A DNA stretch of 64,000 bases from Bradyrhizobium elkanii USDA 76 (GTDB lineage Bacteria > Pseudomonadota > Alphaproteobacteria > Rhizobiales > Xanthobacteraceae): contig NZ_CP066356.1 in the NCBI RefSeq assembly GCF_023278185.1, positions 868,001 through 932,000 of the forward strand. Direction: 5' to 3'. Position 1 is the first letter of the stretch. Each line of letters opens with the position of its first letter. This document shows positions 26,780 through 34,831 of this stretch, piece by piece. The notes beneath the pieces are model-generated. The model had not been told where the DNA came from. It was given only the letters and a program-made list of their open reading frames with translations, and ran no database searches. Both the position numbers and the translations under genes were made by a program.

Positions 26780-26964
26780 AAACCTATTTCACCCCTCGCT
26801 TGCTAGAGGTCACCGTGACGCCTCAAGCGCCCACGCGCTGGAAATGGCACGTTTCCGAAGCAAACGTTGAGCTGGCCTCCGGGTACGCGACCAGCCGAGA
26901 AACGGCACAAATCGAGGGGGATGACGCTCTATTCGCCATGCTCTCTGTGGGACCCGTCAAATGA
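26776..26964 (+). CDS. 62-residue hypothetical protein
   Basis: MKTYFTPRLLEVTVTPQAPT opens a likely beta-sandwich-like small protein (RWKWHVSEANVELASGYATS, then RETAQIEGDDALF). The content resembles small rhizobial proteins of unknown function. TTGAGGAA lies just ahead of the ATG. Confidence 0.5.
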   Translation: MKTYFTPRLLEVTVTPQAPTRWKWHVSEANVELASGYATSRETAQIEGDDALFAMLSVGPVK

Positions 26965-27098
26965 CTGCTAAGCGTCCAGGACTCCAACCAGCGCGCCAGA
27001 TCCATTGAAAAGGCATTGCGAGGGAGAAGACGTCTGACCGTGTCAATAACGAGGAGCGAAATCCGCATACCATCTGTTGCCGGCGAAAGGAAACGCGG

Positions 27099-27335
27099 AT
27101 GATCCGCTACTACTTCGACATCAGAGACGACAACGGTATTTATCCCGATGAGGAAGGGATGGAGTTTGCAACGCAGCGTGAAGCTGAAGTCGAGGCAGCC
27201 GAATCGCTGGCGGGCCTAGCGCGTGACCTCGCCACTCTGGACGATCGACCGGACCTCTCGGTTGAGGTGAGAACCGTTGTTGGACGCGTATTCCAAGCCG
27301 CCCTCATTTTCGACAGAAGCGAGACGAAGCAGTAA
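27099..27335 (+). CDS. DUF6894 family small protein
   Basis: 78 residues, MIRYYFDIRDDNGIYPDEEG at the start, then a helix (REAEVEAAESLAGLARDLAT) and strands LSVEVRTVVGRVFQAALIF. Clear paralogue of the protein at 23939. GGAAACGCGG precedes the ATG. Its 3' end overlaps the opposite-strand gene at 27304. Function unknown. Confidence 0.85.
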   Translation: MIRYYFDIRDDNGIYPDEEGMEFATQREAEVEAAESLAGLARDLATLDDRPDLSVEVRTVVGRVFQAALIFDRSETKQ

Positions 27336-27546
27336 CGGCGCTGCAGCTGGCGGCGTTGCTCGCTTTGGCGGCGGCTTCCGGCCAAGAGGTCGCGGCGACC
27401 GACATTAGTCTGCTTTCCAGCACGCTTTGCCGTTCGCGCAGCTCCCGCGCACGGCCTTCGACATCCGTCATTGCGCGGCGGATTTCCGTCGCCTTCTGCG
27501 CCGCCATCCCGCGATGCTTGTCGAGATCGAGCGGTTCGTCACTCAT
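27304..27546 (-). CDS. Small conserved helical protein, 3' end replaced
   Basis: MSDEPLDLDKHRGMAAQKAT, then EIRRAMTDVEGRARELRERQ and SWPEAAAKA match a common rhizobial small protein. In relatives the last part continues as a further helix; here KASNAASCSAVTASSRFCRK looks like read-through into unrelated DNA, so the gene is truncated at about 27365. Its ATG overlaps the stop of the upstream gene by 8 nt. Confidence 0.6.
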   Translation of the reverse strand: MSDEPLDLDKHRGMAAQKATEIRRAMTDVEGRARELRERQSVLESRLMSVAATSWPEAAAKASNAASCSAVTASSRFCRK

Positions 27547-27805
27547 CTGGCATGCTCGCGTCGATCCGTTGGGCGTCCGCCAGATCGACCGGGCCAATGG
27601 AAAACATCTCCATCCTGGCGCCGTGCGAGGCTGCCGGCACGATCATCATGGTCGCAACGCGGCGATAAGACGCGAAGGAAAGTCCTTCGATCATCTCCTC
27701 GTCAGTGATGACCTCGTAGCGTCCGGCAGGGAGAGGGTGATCGATGCCTCTGATCTGAAACAAATGCTTGAAGGTGACGACTTCCCGTCGCGAGCGAGTT
27801 TTCAT
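27539..27805 (-). CDS. 88-residue conserved protein of unknown function
   Basis: MKTRSRREVVTFKHLFQIRG, then LPAGRYEVITDEEMIEGLSF, YRRVATMMIVPA, and the end DLADAQRIDAS. I recognise the pattern from small Bradyrhizobium proteins encoded directly upstream of the helical protein that follows here (8-nt overlap, so coupled). Probably a small beta-barrel-like protein; function unknown. ATG 27805 is the conserved start. Confidence 0.7.
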   Translation of the reverse strand: MKTRSRREVVTFKHLFQIRGIDHPLPAGRYEVITDEEMIEGLSFASYRRVATMMIVPAASHGARMEMFSIGPVDLADAQRIDASMPDE

Positions 27806-28167
27806 GTACGCCCGCCTTTTGCCAATGCTCGGGCGCCGCTGTCGGCTCGCCCATAAGCAACCATGCGCTCTTTCGGCCGCATTAGCTACCGCTTTCTCAC
27901 CGTCCGATGTCGCGGCGCGGAACGCCTCAAGCGTTCGTTGTTCCGCCGGAGGACGCGTCATGACGTCCCATAACCGCCAATTCGTCGGCATCCATCGGTC
28001 ACTGAGAGTTAAGTTTGCTCCCGCCAAAGACGACGAGCGTCCATTTTCATAGCTTCGCCTAGGTCGACTTTATTGTGCCGCCGGTGGTCGCCCCACTGTT
28101 TCTCCTGCTTTTGATTACTGTGATAGCTCTATGCCCCTCGCACCGAGCGAGAGGCGGATATAGGGCC
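27806..28167. other. Gene-free stretch
   Basis: No supported gene; a minus-strand frame is open across 27806-28027 upstream of the gene at 27805, but its sequence is irregular. Confidence 0.4.
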
Positions 28168-28383
28168 TCACTGGAAACGTCTAATCTCGAAGGTGAACGT
28201 CGCCCGTAAGACCGGTCCATCTTCAGGAGCATCGATAGTGCAGCGTCGAACTTCATCCTTGGCCAAGTGTGCCAGCGCCAAGGTTGCTTCGTGCTGCATG
28301 GCCACCAACGAAACGAGATCGATCCCCTGTTCGTCGGGGATCATCTCGTCACCTTCGCGCTGATCGAAAAAGTACCTACGCAT
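28168..28383 (-). CDS. DUF6894 family small protein (divergent)
   Basis: 71 residues. MRRYFFDQREGDEMIPDEQG matches the DUF6894 opening, followed by LVAMQHEATLALAHLAKDE and the strands PVLRATFTFEIRR. Third member in the island. The ATG at 28383 follows a plausible GGGAG (CGGGAGCACTTGC). Confidence 0.75.
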   Translation of the reverse strand: MRRYFFDQREGDEMIPDEQGIDLVSLVAMQHEATLALAHLAKDEVRRCTIDAPEDGPVLRATFTFEIRRFQ

Positions 28384-28572
28384 GCAAGTGCTCCCGAATA
28401 AGGCGGGAGCGCTGTAGCGTCTCTCTGTCACCGGAAAATGCCCAGGTCGGATCGGTGATGGTTGCCAAGCTAGCCGACTTCCAAGCATTCCTCAATCTTG
28501 GACGATGGGTCAGTTCGGATGGTGGTGAGGTTGGGGCTGGTATGTTGACCGGCCACGGCGCATACTCGACGA

Positions 28573-28767
28573 ATGAAAAACCGCATCGGCTGGACGACTT
28601 GCCCCTCCATTGGCGGCAACTACGCAGTGGCCGAACTCCTCGAGGGTGGTGTAGTCGGCAATGGACTCATCACCTTCGCCACCAAGGCGCAGGCCCAGGA
28701 ATTCATTGATTCTGGCCAGGCCGATGAGCTGGGGTTGCGTGGTTCTGTCCCCAAAAGCCGCGAATGA
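28573..28767 (+). CDS. 64-residue hypothetical protein
   Basis: MKNRIGWTTCPSIGGNYAVA, then a Gly-rich turn and TFATKAQAQEFIDSGQADEL. The last ATGA overlaps the start of the next gene, so the pair is coupled. Function unknown. Confidence 0.5.
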   Translation: MKNRIGWTTCPSIGGNYAVAELLEGGVVGNGLITFATKAQAQEFIDSGQADELGLRGSVPKSRE

Positions 28768-28970
28768 CCACGCGCGACGAATGGACCGTAGACCTTGAGT
28801 GTCCACGTTGTGGGAGGCTGGACGTGTCGCGGCTCTCACAGGCGGATGGCTACGCCTATGTGAGGGGGGACATTGCTACACGCGCCGACCATGTGCCGGC
28901 CGGGTTCGCCTGCATTGATCCGGAGACCAGCAGCTTTCAGTGCTCGAAATGTCAGGTGCTAATACCGTGA
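28764..28970 (+). CDS. 68-residue zinc-finger-like protein
   Basis: Two cysteine pairs, CPRCG (about residues 13-17) and CSKC (about 61-64), enclose a polar stretch and suggest a small zinc-binding fold. Overlaps the preceding gene by 4 nt. Similar Cys-rich small proteins occur in rhizobia. Function unknown. Confidence 0.6.
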   Translation: MTTRDEWTVDLECPRCGRLDVSRLSQADGYAYVRGDIATRADHVPAGFACIDPETSSFQCSKCQVLIP

Positions 28971-29303
28971 TGTTGCTGCCGCGAATGAGCGACAAGCGGG
29001 CCATCGCTATTCTTCGCGAATTGCACACTGCGGAGGAGTGTTTCGTGGGGGTAGCTGTCGCGCTGACCGGCGGTGACGGGGCCTGCCACATCGCGCTTCG
29101 CAAAGCGGCCCATTGTCGAGGACTTTATCCGATAAGCAGTGGAAGTAGCCAACTGTCGCAATCCCTCTCCAGCAGCGTTCACGACACGAGTGACAGTCTG
29201 CGTGCGCAGCCCGCCGCAGAGCAGAACGCCCTTTGCACCATCAAGCTAGCCATATAGCGTCCGTGTACAGGTTCTCGACAAGCTCGGATACCGAGACGGG
29301 CGA
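28971..29303. other. Gene-free stretch
   Basis: An open plus-strand frame (28940-29257) is present but overlaps the zinc-finger-like gene and lacks a ribosome site; I see no supported gene. Confidence 0.35.
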
Positions 29304-29576
29304 CTACGACGACCAGCCGACTGTGTTCTTTCGAGCAGGTAGGGTGCCGGCTGAATTCGACTCGATGCCATGATGTCTATTTTGCGTCACTGCTTCTTCA
29401 CGCTCGTCAACGGGAAGGATTTGGTGAGGCTCCTCCAATGCCCGAAGCCGTTCGATTTGCGCTCTGAGACTTTCCGGTTGTTCCAGCTCAAGCTTCAACG
29501 ACGCGCGCAGTTGCTGGCCAACGACTTTAAGAATGGCTCGGCTGTGCTTGTGGTCTATGTCAATGCGGTGGGGCAT
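29304..29576 (-). CDS. 90-residue conserved small protein
   Basis: MPHRIDIDHKHSRAILKVVG, then QQLRASLKLELEQPESLRAQ and IERLRALEE. AAAGGAG lies 9 nt ahead of the ATG at 29576; the open frame further upstream is not conserved. The N-terminal 60 residues resemble a family of small helical rhizobial proteins; the last 25 residues (SNSAGTLPARKNTVGWSS) may be read-through. Confidence 0.6.
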   Translation of the reverse strand: MPHRIDIDHKHSRAILKVVGQQLRASLKLELEQPESLRAQIERLRALEEPHQILPVDEREEAVTQNRHHGIESNSAGTLPARKNTVGWSS

Positions 29577-30070
29577 AGCGAAGTCTCCTTTCGGCACAGA
29601 GAAAAGCGCCTGCCCCTCCCGCTGGCTTTTCGCCGGCGAGCACGGCTGCTCAATCAATGGATCCGGAGACCGGAACTTTTTGCTATCTGCGCGAGCGCTT
29701 GTATTTGCGAACAGCGGGTCTAGTTGTAGGAGCGTTTGGCTATCCGCGACATGCGCCGTGTAGTTGACGGCGAGCGACGATCTCATGAATCCAAGTCGTG
29801 CCTAGGCATTCCGTTCCTGATCTCGTTACCGCCTACGGCGGAGATAGTTCCGGCTTGCTGCCCACCAACCCTGGTTACGGACCCGTTGTTCGGTTTGGTG
29901 GTCGGGAGTGTCATTCGGCCTGCAAAATTTGCAAGCCGACTGACACCTCGGTGGCCCTTCCGGACAAATGTGCGTCTGGCTCAGGTCCGGTCTCGAGCGA
30001 TTCCGGTCACAGGAGGGCGCGTTGCTCGGGGTATTGGACCGCTCAGCGGAGCTGACGAATTTCGTCCCGA
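29577..30070. other. Gene-free stretch left of element A
   Basis: About 490 nt with no supported gene before the tRNA-Arg-type repeat. Confidence 0.4.
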
Positions 30071-30191
30071 TTGCTTACTCGCCCGAGCCGGACGGACCGG
30101 GAGCTCCAGCCGCGGGCGCATATCGCGCTGTAGAATAAGAAATAAATGGCGCACCCGACACGATTCGAACATGTGACCTTTGCCTTCGGAG
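30071..30191 (-). repeat. tRNA-Arg(CCG) 3'-end repeat, copy 1 (att-like)
   Basis: Core 30147-30191 is, on the minus strand, the 3' part of a tRNA from the anticodon arm (CTCCGAAGGC) through the T-arm (GTTCGAATCGTGT) to GGGTGCGCCA. The ~77 nt beside it (TTGCTTACTCG ... ATATCGCGCTGTA) also recur at copies 2 and 3. One T-stem base differs from the other copies. Integrase 1 starts 180 nt further on. Confidence 0.88.
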
Positions 30192-30262
30192 CAAGATAAC
30201 GTGCCCATCCGAAGAATGCGATAGGGCACGCCACGCTACGCTATCCAGCTGAGACGACTGGA
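30192..30262 (-). other. Conserved integrase-side att block with hairpin and D-arm-like sequence
   Basis: Next to the core, a hairpin CGTGCCC...GGGCACG (30200-30230) is followed by CTATCCAGCTGA, the complement of a tRNA D-arm (TCAGCTGGATAG). The block recurs almost unchanged at 53701-53772, so it belongs to the element, probably as integrase or excisionase binding sites. Confidence 0.55.
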
Positions 30263-30371
30263 TATTCTCAACAACAGAAGCGACGTTCCTATCCGCGACT
30301 ACGCACTGACTTTCTCCCGCGTGCTTACGCACCGCTTACGCGAGAGACCGTGCCCGGAACAAAGGAACGTC

Positions 30372-31730
30372 ATGGTCAAGATCACCAAAAGGGTTGTCGA
30401 AGCAGCGGAAGCCCAAGAGAAGGATTACGTCATCTGGGACGATGAACTTTCCGGCTTCGGGGTCCGGGTGTTCAGTTCCGGCAAGCGCAGCTACGTCATT
30501 CAGTATCGAATAGGAGGTCGCTCACGTCGCTACACAATTGGGCTTCACGGAGCCTGGACGCTGGAGACTGCACGCCGAGAGGCAAAGGTGCAACTCGGCC
30601 GGGTTGCTGGGGGCGATGATCCCGCCGAAGATCGCCGGCTTGATCACAAGGCGATTACCGTGAAGGAGCTGTGTGGCCGATACTTTGCCGATCTGCAGGC
30701 CGGCCTCATCCTCGGGAAAGGCGGGCGACCGAAGAAGGCCTCTACGATCGTCACCGACACGGGCCGTATCCATCGGCACATCATTCCGCTCATAGGGACC
30801 CGGCGGGTGAAGGATCTTACCAAGTCCGATATCAACAAGGTCCTCAAGGACATCATGGCCGGAAAAACGCGCGTTTCGGTCAAGACCAAGAAGCTGCGCG
30901 GAAAGGCCATCGTCCGAGGCGGCGCTGGAACGGCCACGCGCACCGTTGGTCTCCTTGGCGGCATTCTCACCTACGCCGTCGAAGCCGGCATCATTGAGAG
31001 CAACTCGGCGCATGGTGTCCGCAAGCCAAAGGACAATGTGCGAAAGCGTCGGCTCTCGGAGGCGGAGTACCGAATATTGGGTCGGATGCTCCGCGATGCC
31101 GCCAAGCAGGAGAAATACAGCACCATCGTGGACATCGTTCGCCAGCTTGCGCTGACCGGCTGCCGGCGCAGCGAAATGATTGGCTTGAAATGGGCGGAGG
31201 CCGACACCGAGGCGAGCTGCTTGCGGTTGGAGGACAGCAAGGAGGGTGATTCCATCCGTCCCATCGGGTTGCCTGTCGTCGAATATCTCGAGCGGCGGCG
31301 CACCGACCAAGTTGGCACGTACGTCTTTCCGGGGCAGGGGGGCGACAACGCGTTTGGCAGCTTCCCGAACCATTGGAAGCACATCTTCGAAGACTCCCCG
31401 CTTTCCGATGTTACTCCCCACGTCCTCCGTCACAGCTTCGCGAGCATCGCCAACGACCTTGGCTTCACCGAAGTAACCATCGCGGCGCTCATGGGCCATG
31501 CCAAGGGTTCGGTGACGAGCAAATACATCCATACGCTCGACACAGCGCTCATCATGGCTGCGGACACCATCTCCAGCTACATTCAGGGGCTTCTTGACGG
31601 CATTGAGTTCAAGCAAACCGCCTATGCGCTGGATCGCGACTCACGAAAAGCCGCGCTGGCCCGCTTCCTGAAGAGGGCTTCAGCTGGTCAGCAGGACGCC
31701 ATCGAAGAAAAGTTTAACCTGGCTGCCTAG
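30372..31730 (+). CDS. Tyrosine recombinase/integrase (P4-type), intact
   Basis: 452 residues. An N-terminal arm-binding domain of the DUF4102/P4-integrase type (GFGVRVFSSGKRSYVIQYRI), a SAM-like core-binding domain (~100-200) and a C-terminal catalytic domain with the first Arg in LTGCRRSEMIGLKW (about 265), HVLRHSFAS (H-x-x-R, about 350), GHAKGS and the nucleophile in SKYIHTLD (about Tyr384). It should integrate and excise the element at the tRNA-Arg 3' end. ATG 30372 follows AAAGGA; the frame is open 17 codons upstream but unconserved. Close paralogue of the broken copy at 53881. Confidence 0.95.
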   Translation: MVKITKRVVEAAEAQEKDYVIWDDELSGFGVRVFSSGKRSYVIQYRIGGRSRRYTIGLHGAWTLETARREAKVQLGRVAGGDDPAEDRRLDHKAITVKELCGRYFADLQAGLILGKGGRPKKASTIVTDTGRIHRHIIPLIGTRRVKDLTKSDINKVLKDIMAGKTRVSVKTKKLRGKAIVRGGAGTATRTVGLLGGILTYAVEAGIIESNSAHGVRKPKDNVRKRRLSEAEYRILGRMLRDAAKQEKYSTIVDIVRQLALTGCRRSEMIGLKWAEADTEASCLRLEDSKEGDSIRPIGLPVVEYLERRRTDQVGTYVFPGQGGDNAFGSFPNHWKHIFEDSPLSDVTPHVLRHSFASIANDLGFTEVTIAALMGHAKGSVTSKYIHTLDTALIMAADTISSYIQGLLDGIEFKQTAYALDRDSRKAALARFLKRASAGQQDAIEEKFNLAA

Positions 31731-31826
31731 GTGAGGTGTTGTGCCAAACGTCTTATCGAACTTCAATCACGCAACGATGGAGTTCATCGTCAACTGACGG
31801 TAAGAGCCAACAGCCGGGCTCGCAGG

Positions 31827-31840
31827 TTGACGCAAATCAA
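31827..31840. promoter_or_regulatory. FixK/FNR box ahead of DUF302 - phosphorylase operon
   Basis: TTGACGCAAATCAA matches the TTGAY-N4-ATCAA consensus exactly and ends 65 nt before the DUF302 start. Expected to bind a FixK2/FNR-type activator under low oxygen. Confidence 0.8.
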
Positions 31841-31905
31841 TCCCGAACGCGAGATCGGATTTAATTGTTCGAGCTGACTTGGACCGCGCAATGGGAGTAA
31901 CAGAC

Positions 31906-32289
31906 ATGTCCTATTACTTCTCGAAATCCCTAAACGTTCCCCTTTCCGAGGCAGTGGAGAGGACAGTCGATGCACTGAAGTCACGCGGCTTCGGTATATT
32001 GACGAGGGTCGACGTTCAATCCGTGCTGAAGGACAAAATCGGGATCGACTTTCATCCTTACGTGATCCTCGGCGCCTGCAATCCAAAGATGGCCTATCAG
32101 GCGCTCCAGGCCGAAGACAAGATTGGAACGATGCTTCCATGCAACGTCATTGTTCAGGAAGTTGACGGCAAGACTGAAGTCGCTGCTGTGGACCCGGTCG
32201 CGTCAATGCAGGCGATTCAAAATCCAGCGCTTGAAGCCATCGCCGTCAAAGTTCGGGAGGACCTCAAGGCGGCCGTTCAGGCGACCTAA
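31906..32289 (+). CDS. DUF302 family protein
   Basis: 127 residues; [20 protein letters not shown], then [39 protein letters not shown] and [19 protein letters not shown] are the DUF302 landmarks. The family has a ferredoxin-like fold and no proven activity. ATG 31906 has GGGAG about 9 nt upstream; an earlier ATG at 31891 overlaps that site. A FixK box lies just ahead. First gene of the likely unit continuing with the phosphorylase, PRPP synthase and nuclease genes. Confidence 0.92.
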   Translation: MSYYFSKSLNVPLSEAVERTVDALKSRGFGILTRVDVQSVLKDKIGIDFHPYVILGACNPKMAYQALQAEDKIGTMLPCNVIVQEVDGKTEVAAVDPVASMQAIQNPALEAIAVKVREDLKAAVQAT

Positions 32290-32330
32290 GTCCGGCTCGC
32301 GCGTTCGCCCTACCGGCAAGGGACATGATT

Positions 32331-32347
32331 TGGGTCAATATGACCCA
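32331..32347. promoter_or_regulatory. Perfect palindrome ahead of the phosphorylase gene
   Basis: TGGGTCAATATGACCCA: 7-nt arms around ATA. It lies in the 83-nt gap between the DUF302 stop and the preferred phosphorylase start, so it could be a second operator. It would be coding if translation began at 32325. Confidence 0.5.
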
Positions 32348-32372
32348 CGGCGGTACCGGTATCCTGCCGCAT

Positions 32373-33914
32373 ATGATCGAGATAAAGCCGACCCGCCACG
32401 AGCTTAAATCACGCCGGATCAATCTCGACACCGGGCGCGAAAACGTAGCCGTGATTTCGCGGCGCTCGACTGCCCTGCGCCCGGAAGTGTTTCGTGGCTT
32501 CAGCAGGGTCGAGTTGCGCAGCAACTCGAAAGTGTTGCTGGCGACCCTGCTGCTGACCGACGACGATAGCCTGGTGGGACCAAACGAGCTCGGGCTGGCG
32601 GAGCCTGCTTTCCACCGTTTTGCAGAACCGGTCGGCACTTATGTCTCGGTCACGCCCGCACCGTCCCCGGCGAGCCTGGACGCCGTGCGCGCAAAGATCC
32701 AGGGACGGACGCTTGGGGCTTCCGATATCGACGCAATCGTCGAAGACCTCACGCACTTTCGTTATTCGGACATGGAGATCGCCGCGTTCCTGGTCAGTTC
32801 GGCTGGCTTCATGACATCAGGAGAATTGCTTGCACTCACCAGGGCCATGTCCAAAGCCGGCACACAGCTCAAATGGAATGCGAACGTCATTGTCGACAAG
32901 CATTGCATCGGCGGTATTCCCGGCAATCGCACCTCCATGATCGTAGTGCCGATCGTGGCAGCGCATGGCCTGACCATCCCAAAGACCTCATCCCGCGCGA
33001 TCACTTCGCCTGCCGGAACGGCCGATACGATGGAGGTGCTGGCGCGAGTTGATCTCAGTGTGGAGGCGATGAAGGAGGTCGTTGCGGCTTGTAATGGCTG
33101 CCTCGTTTGGGGAGGTCACGTCAACCTGTCGCCGGCCGACGATATTCTGATCGGTGTCGAACGGCCGCTCTCGCTCGACGCTCATGAGCAAATGGTTGCC
33201 TCCATCCTGTCTAAGAAGCTCGCAGCAGGCTCGACCCATCTTCTCATCGATCTGCCGATTGGACCCAATGCAAAGCTCACCAGCGCGTCGGAAGCAATGC
33301 GGCTGCGCAAGCTGTTCGAGTTCGTCGGCGATCATTTCGGCATTGAAACGGAGGTAGTGACGACCGACGGCCGGCAGCCGATAGGGTGCGGCATAGGCCC
33401 GGCGCTTGAGGCCCAGGATGTCATGGCGGTGCTTGCCAACGAACCTCTCGCGCCGCGCGATCTGCTCGAAAAGTCGTTGAGGCTTGCTGCCCATCTTCTG
33501 GAACGTGACCCGGCGCTGCGGGGCGGCGCTGGCTACGCCCGCGCACGCGAACTGCTGGAAAGCGGTGCCGCACTTCGACAGATGCAGAAGATCATCGAAG
33601 CCCAGGGGCCCACGCCGTATCGAGCCGAAGTGGGCACCCTGACAGCCGACATTCCCGCGGCGGTCGATGGCGTTGTATCCACCATCGATTGCCTTCGCCT
33701 CAACCGGGTGGCGCGTACGGCTGGCGCGCCGCTGGACAAGGGGGCCGGAATCAAGCTGTTCAGGAAGATCGGCGACCGTGTCGATCAAGGCGAGCCACTT
33801 TACCGCGTTCACGCGTTTGAACCGTCCCAGTTTGAGCTTGCGGTCGCCATGGCTCAGAACGACCCCGGCTATTTGATCGACGGTCACGACTCGCCTGGCG
33901 GGGTCAGAGCATGA
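32373..33914 (+). CDS. Thymidine phosphorylase family protein (AMP-phosphorylase-like)
   Basis: 513 residues, longer than classical DeoA and matching the TypeII/archaeal AMP-phosphorylase-like branch: an N-terminal ~85-residue extension ([20 protein letters not shown]), then the phosphorylase core with [20 protein letters not shown] (phosphate-binding), [19 protein letters not shown], and a C-terminal hammerhead domain ([20 protein letters not shown]). It cleaves a nucleoside or nucleotide with phosphate to base plus sugar phosphate; AMP-phosphorylases yield ribose-1,5-bisphosphate. I prefer ATG 32373 because the family N-terminus begins there and a palindrome lies before it; ATG 32325 is the alternative. 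Its stop overlaps the PRPP synthase start (ATGA). Confidence 0.9.
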   Translation: MIEIKPTRHELKSRRINLDTGRENVAVISRRSTALRPEVFRGFSRVELRSNSKVLLATLLLTDDDSLVGPNELGLAEPAFHRFAEPVGTYVSVTPAPSPASLDAVRAKIQGRTLGASDIDAIVEDLTHFRYSDMEIAAFLVSSAGFMTSGELLALTRAMSKAGTQLKWNANVIVDKHCIGGIPGNRTSMIVVPIVAAHGLTIPKTSSRAITSPAGTADTMEVLARVDLSVEAMKEVVAACNGCLVWGGHVNLSPADDILIGVERPLSLDAHEQMVASILSKKLAAGSTHLLIDLPIGPNAKLTSASEAMRLRKLFEFVGDHFGIETEVVTTDGRQPIGCGIGPALEAQDVMAVLANEPLAPRDLLEKSLRLAAHLLERDPALRGGAGYARARELLESGAALRQMQKIIEAQGPTPYRAEVGTLTADIPAAVDGVVSTIDCLRLNRVARTAGAPLDKGAGIKLFRKIGDRVDQGEPLYRVHAFEPSQFELAVAMAQNDPGYLIDGHDSPGGVRA

Positions 33915-34831
33915 CCTGCGCCGCGATCCAGTGGATGCCGACCTCCGTCGCCATTGGCCGACAGCTCGCCGAGCGGCTTGGCGTCCCCGGGCATGAGATT
34001 GTCTTGCACCGATTTCCCGACGGAGAGCTGCGCGTTACCGTCGGGCCGGCCGCACCGACGACCATCATTTGCTGTTCGCTCAATGATCCGAACGAGAAGC
34101 TGATTGCGCTGTTGTTCGCGGCGGAAGCATTACGGCGTGGAGGAGCCCGACGGCTGGTGCTGGTTGCGCCGTATCTCGGCTACATGCGTCAGGACGCTGC
34201 GTTCTACGCCGGCGAAGCCATCAGCCAGCGCGCCATTGGTGATCTCTTCGCGAAGACCGTCGACCGTGTGATTACCGTGGAAGCGCATCTGCACCGCACC
34301 GCGACCTTGAACCACGTATTTCCCGGAATTGAGACCGACAATCTCACCGCGGCCTCGGTGATCGAATCGATGCTTCGCGCTGATACGCTAGACCCCACCA
34401 CTCTCGTCGTCGGTCCCGACACAGAATCCCGGCCCTGGGTGAGCGATCTCGCCGGCCGGCTCGGGCTGGCCTTTGCCGTGGGCGAAAAGATCCGTCGCGG
34501 CGATCGTTCTGTGCAGATCGTCTTCTCCGATCCCGCACCGCTTCTGCAGCGTCCAGTGGTCCTCGTTGACGATATCGTCTCCTCGGGCGGCACGCTCATC
34601 GGCTGCGCTGAGGCGCTTGCATCATCCGGCGTCAGCTCAATCGATGCCGTGGTGATTCACGCGCTGTTCCCGCCGGAGCTGTTGAACGAGTTCAATCGCG
34701 CCGGCATCCGCTCGTTACGGTCCACCAACAGCGTGCCCCATCCGACCAACGCCATCGCCATGGATCACATTCTCGCCGACGCATTGCGGCGAGAGGTGGT
34801 CGGCACATCGATCGCGGAGAATAGAGTGTGA
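33911..34831 (+). CDS. Ribose-phosphate pyrophosphokinase paralogue
   Basis: 306 residues. The fold and sites of PRPP synthase are clear: [31 protein letters not shown] (ATP/ribose-phosphate region), [11 protein letters not shown] and the PRPP-binding loop [14 protein letters not shown] (about residues 216-229). The family His motif is VDLH in housekeeping enzymes but VEAH here, and the catalytic flexible loop reads [10 protein letters not shown]. It is therefore a diverged, archaeal-like paralogue rather than the housekeeping Prs. It overlaps the phosphorylase (4 nt) and the nuclease gene (GTGA), so all three are translationally coupled. Confidence 0.9.
   Translation: MTCAAIQWMPTSVAIGRQLAERLGVPGHEIVLHRFPDGELRVTVGPAAPTTIICCSLNDPNEKLIALLFAAEALRRGGARRLVLVAPYLGYMRQDAAFYAGEAISQRAIGDLFAKTVDRVITVEAHLHRTATLNHVFPGIETDNLTAASVIESMLRADTLDPTTLVVGPDTESRPWVSDLAGRLGLAFAVGEKIRRGDRSVQIVFSDPAPLLQRPVVLVDDIVSSGGTLIGCAEALASSGVSSIDAVVIHALFPPELLNEFNRAGIRSLRSTNSVPHPTNAIAMDHILADALRREVVGTSIAENRV

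Noticed and set aside
29736..30176. Plus-strand open frame left of element A
   Set aside because: Irregular composition and no ribosome site; it runs into the att-like repeat.
30522..31616. Minus-strand open frame opposite integrase 1
   Set aside because: Shadow of the integrase; a similar shadow exists opposite integrase 2, as expected from their similarity.
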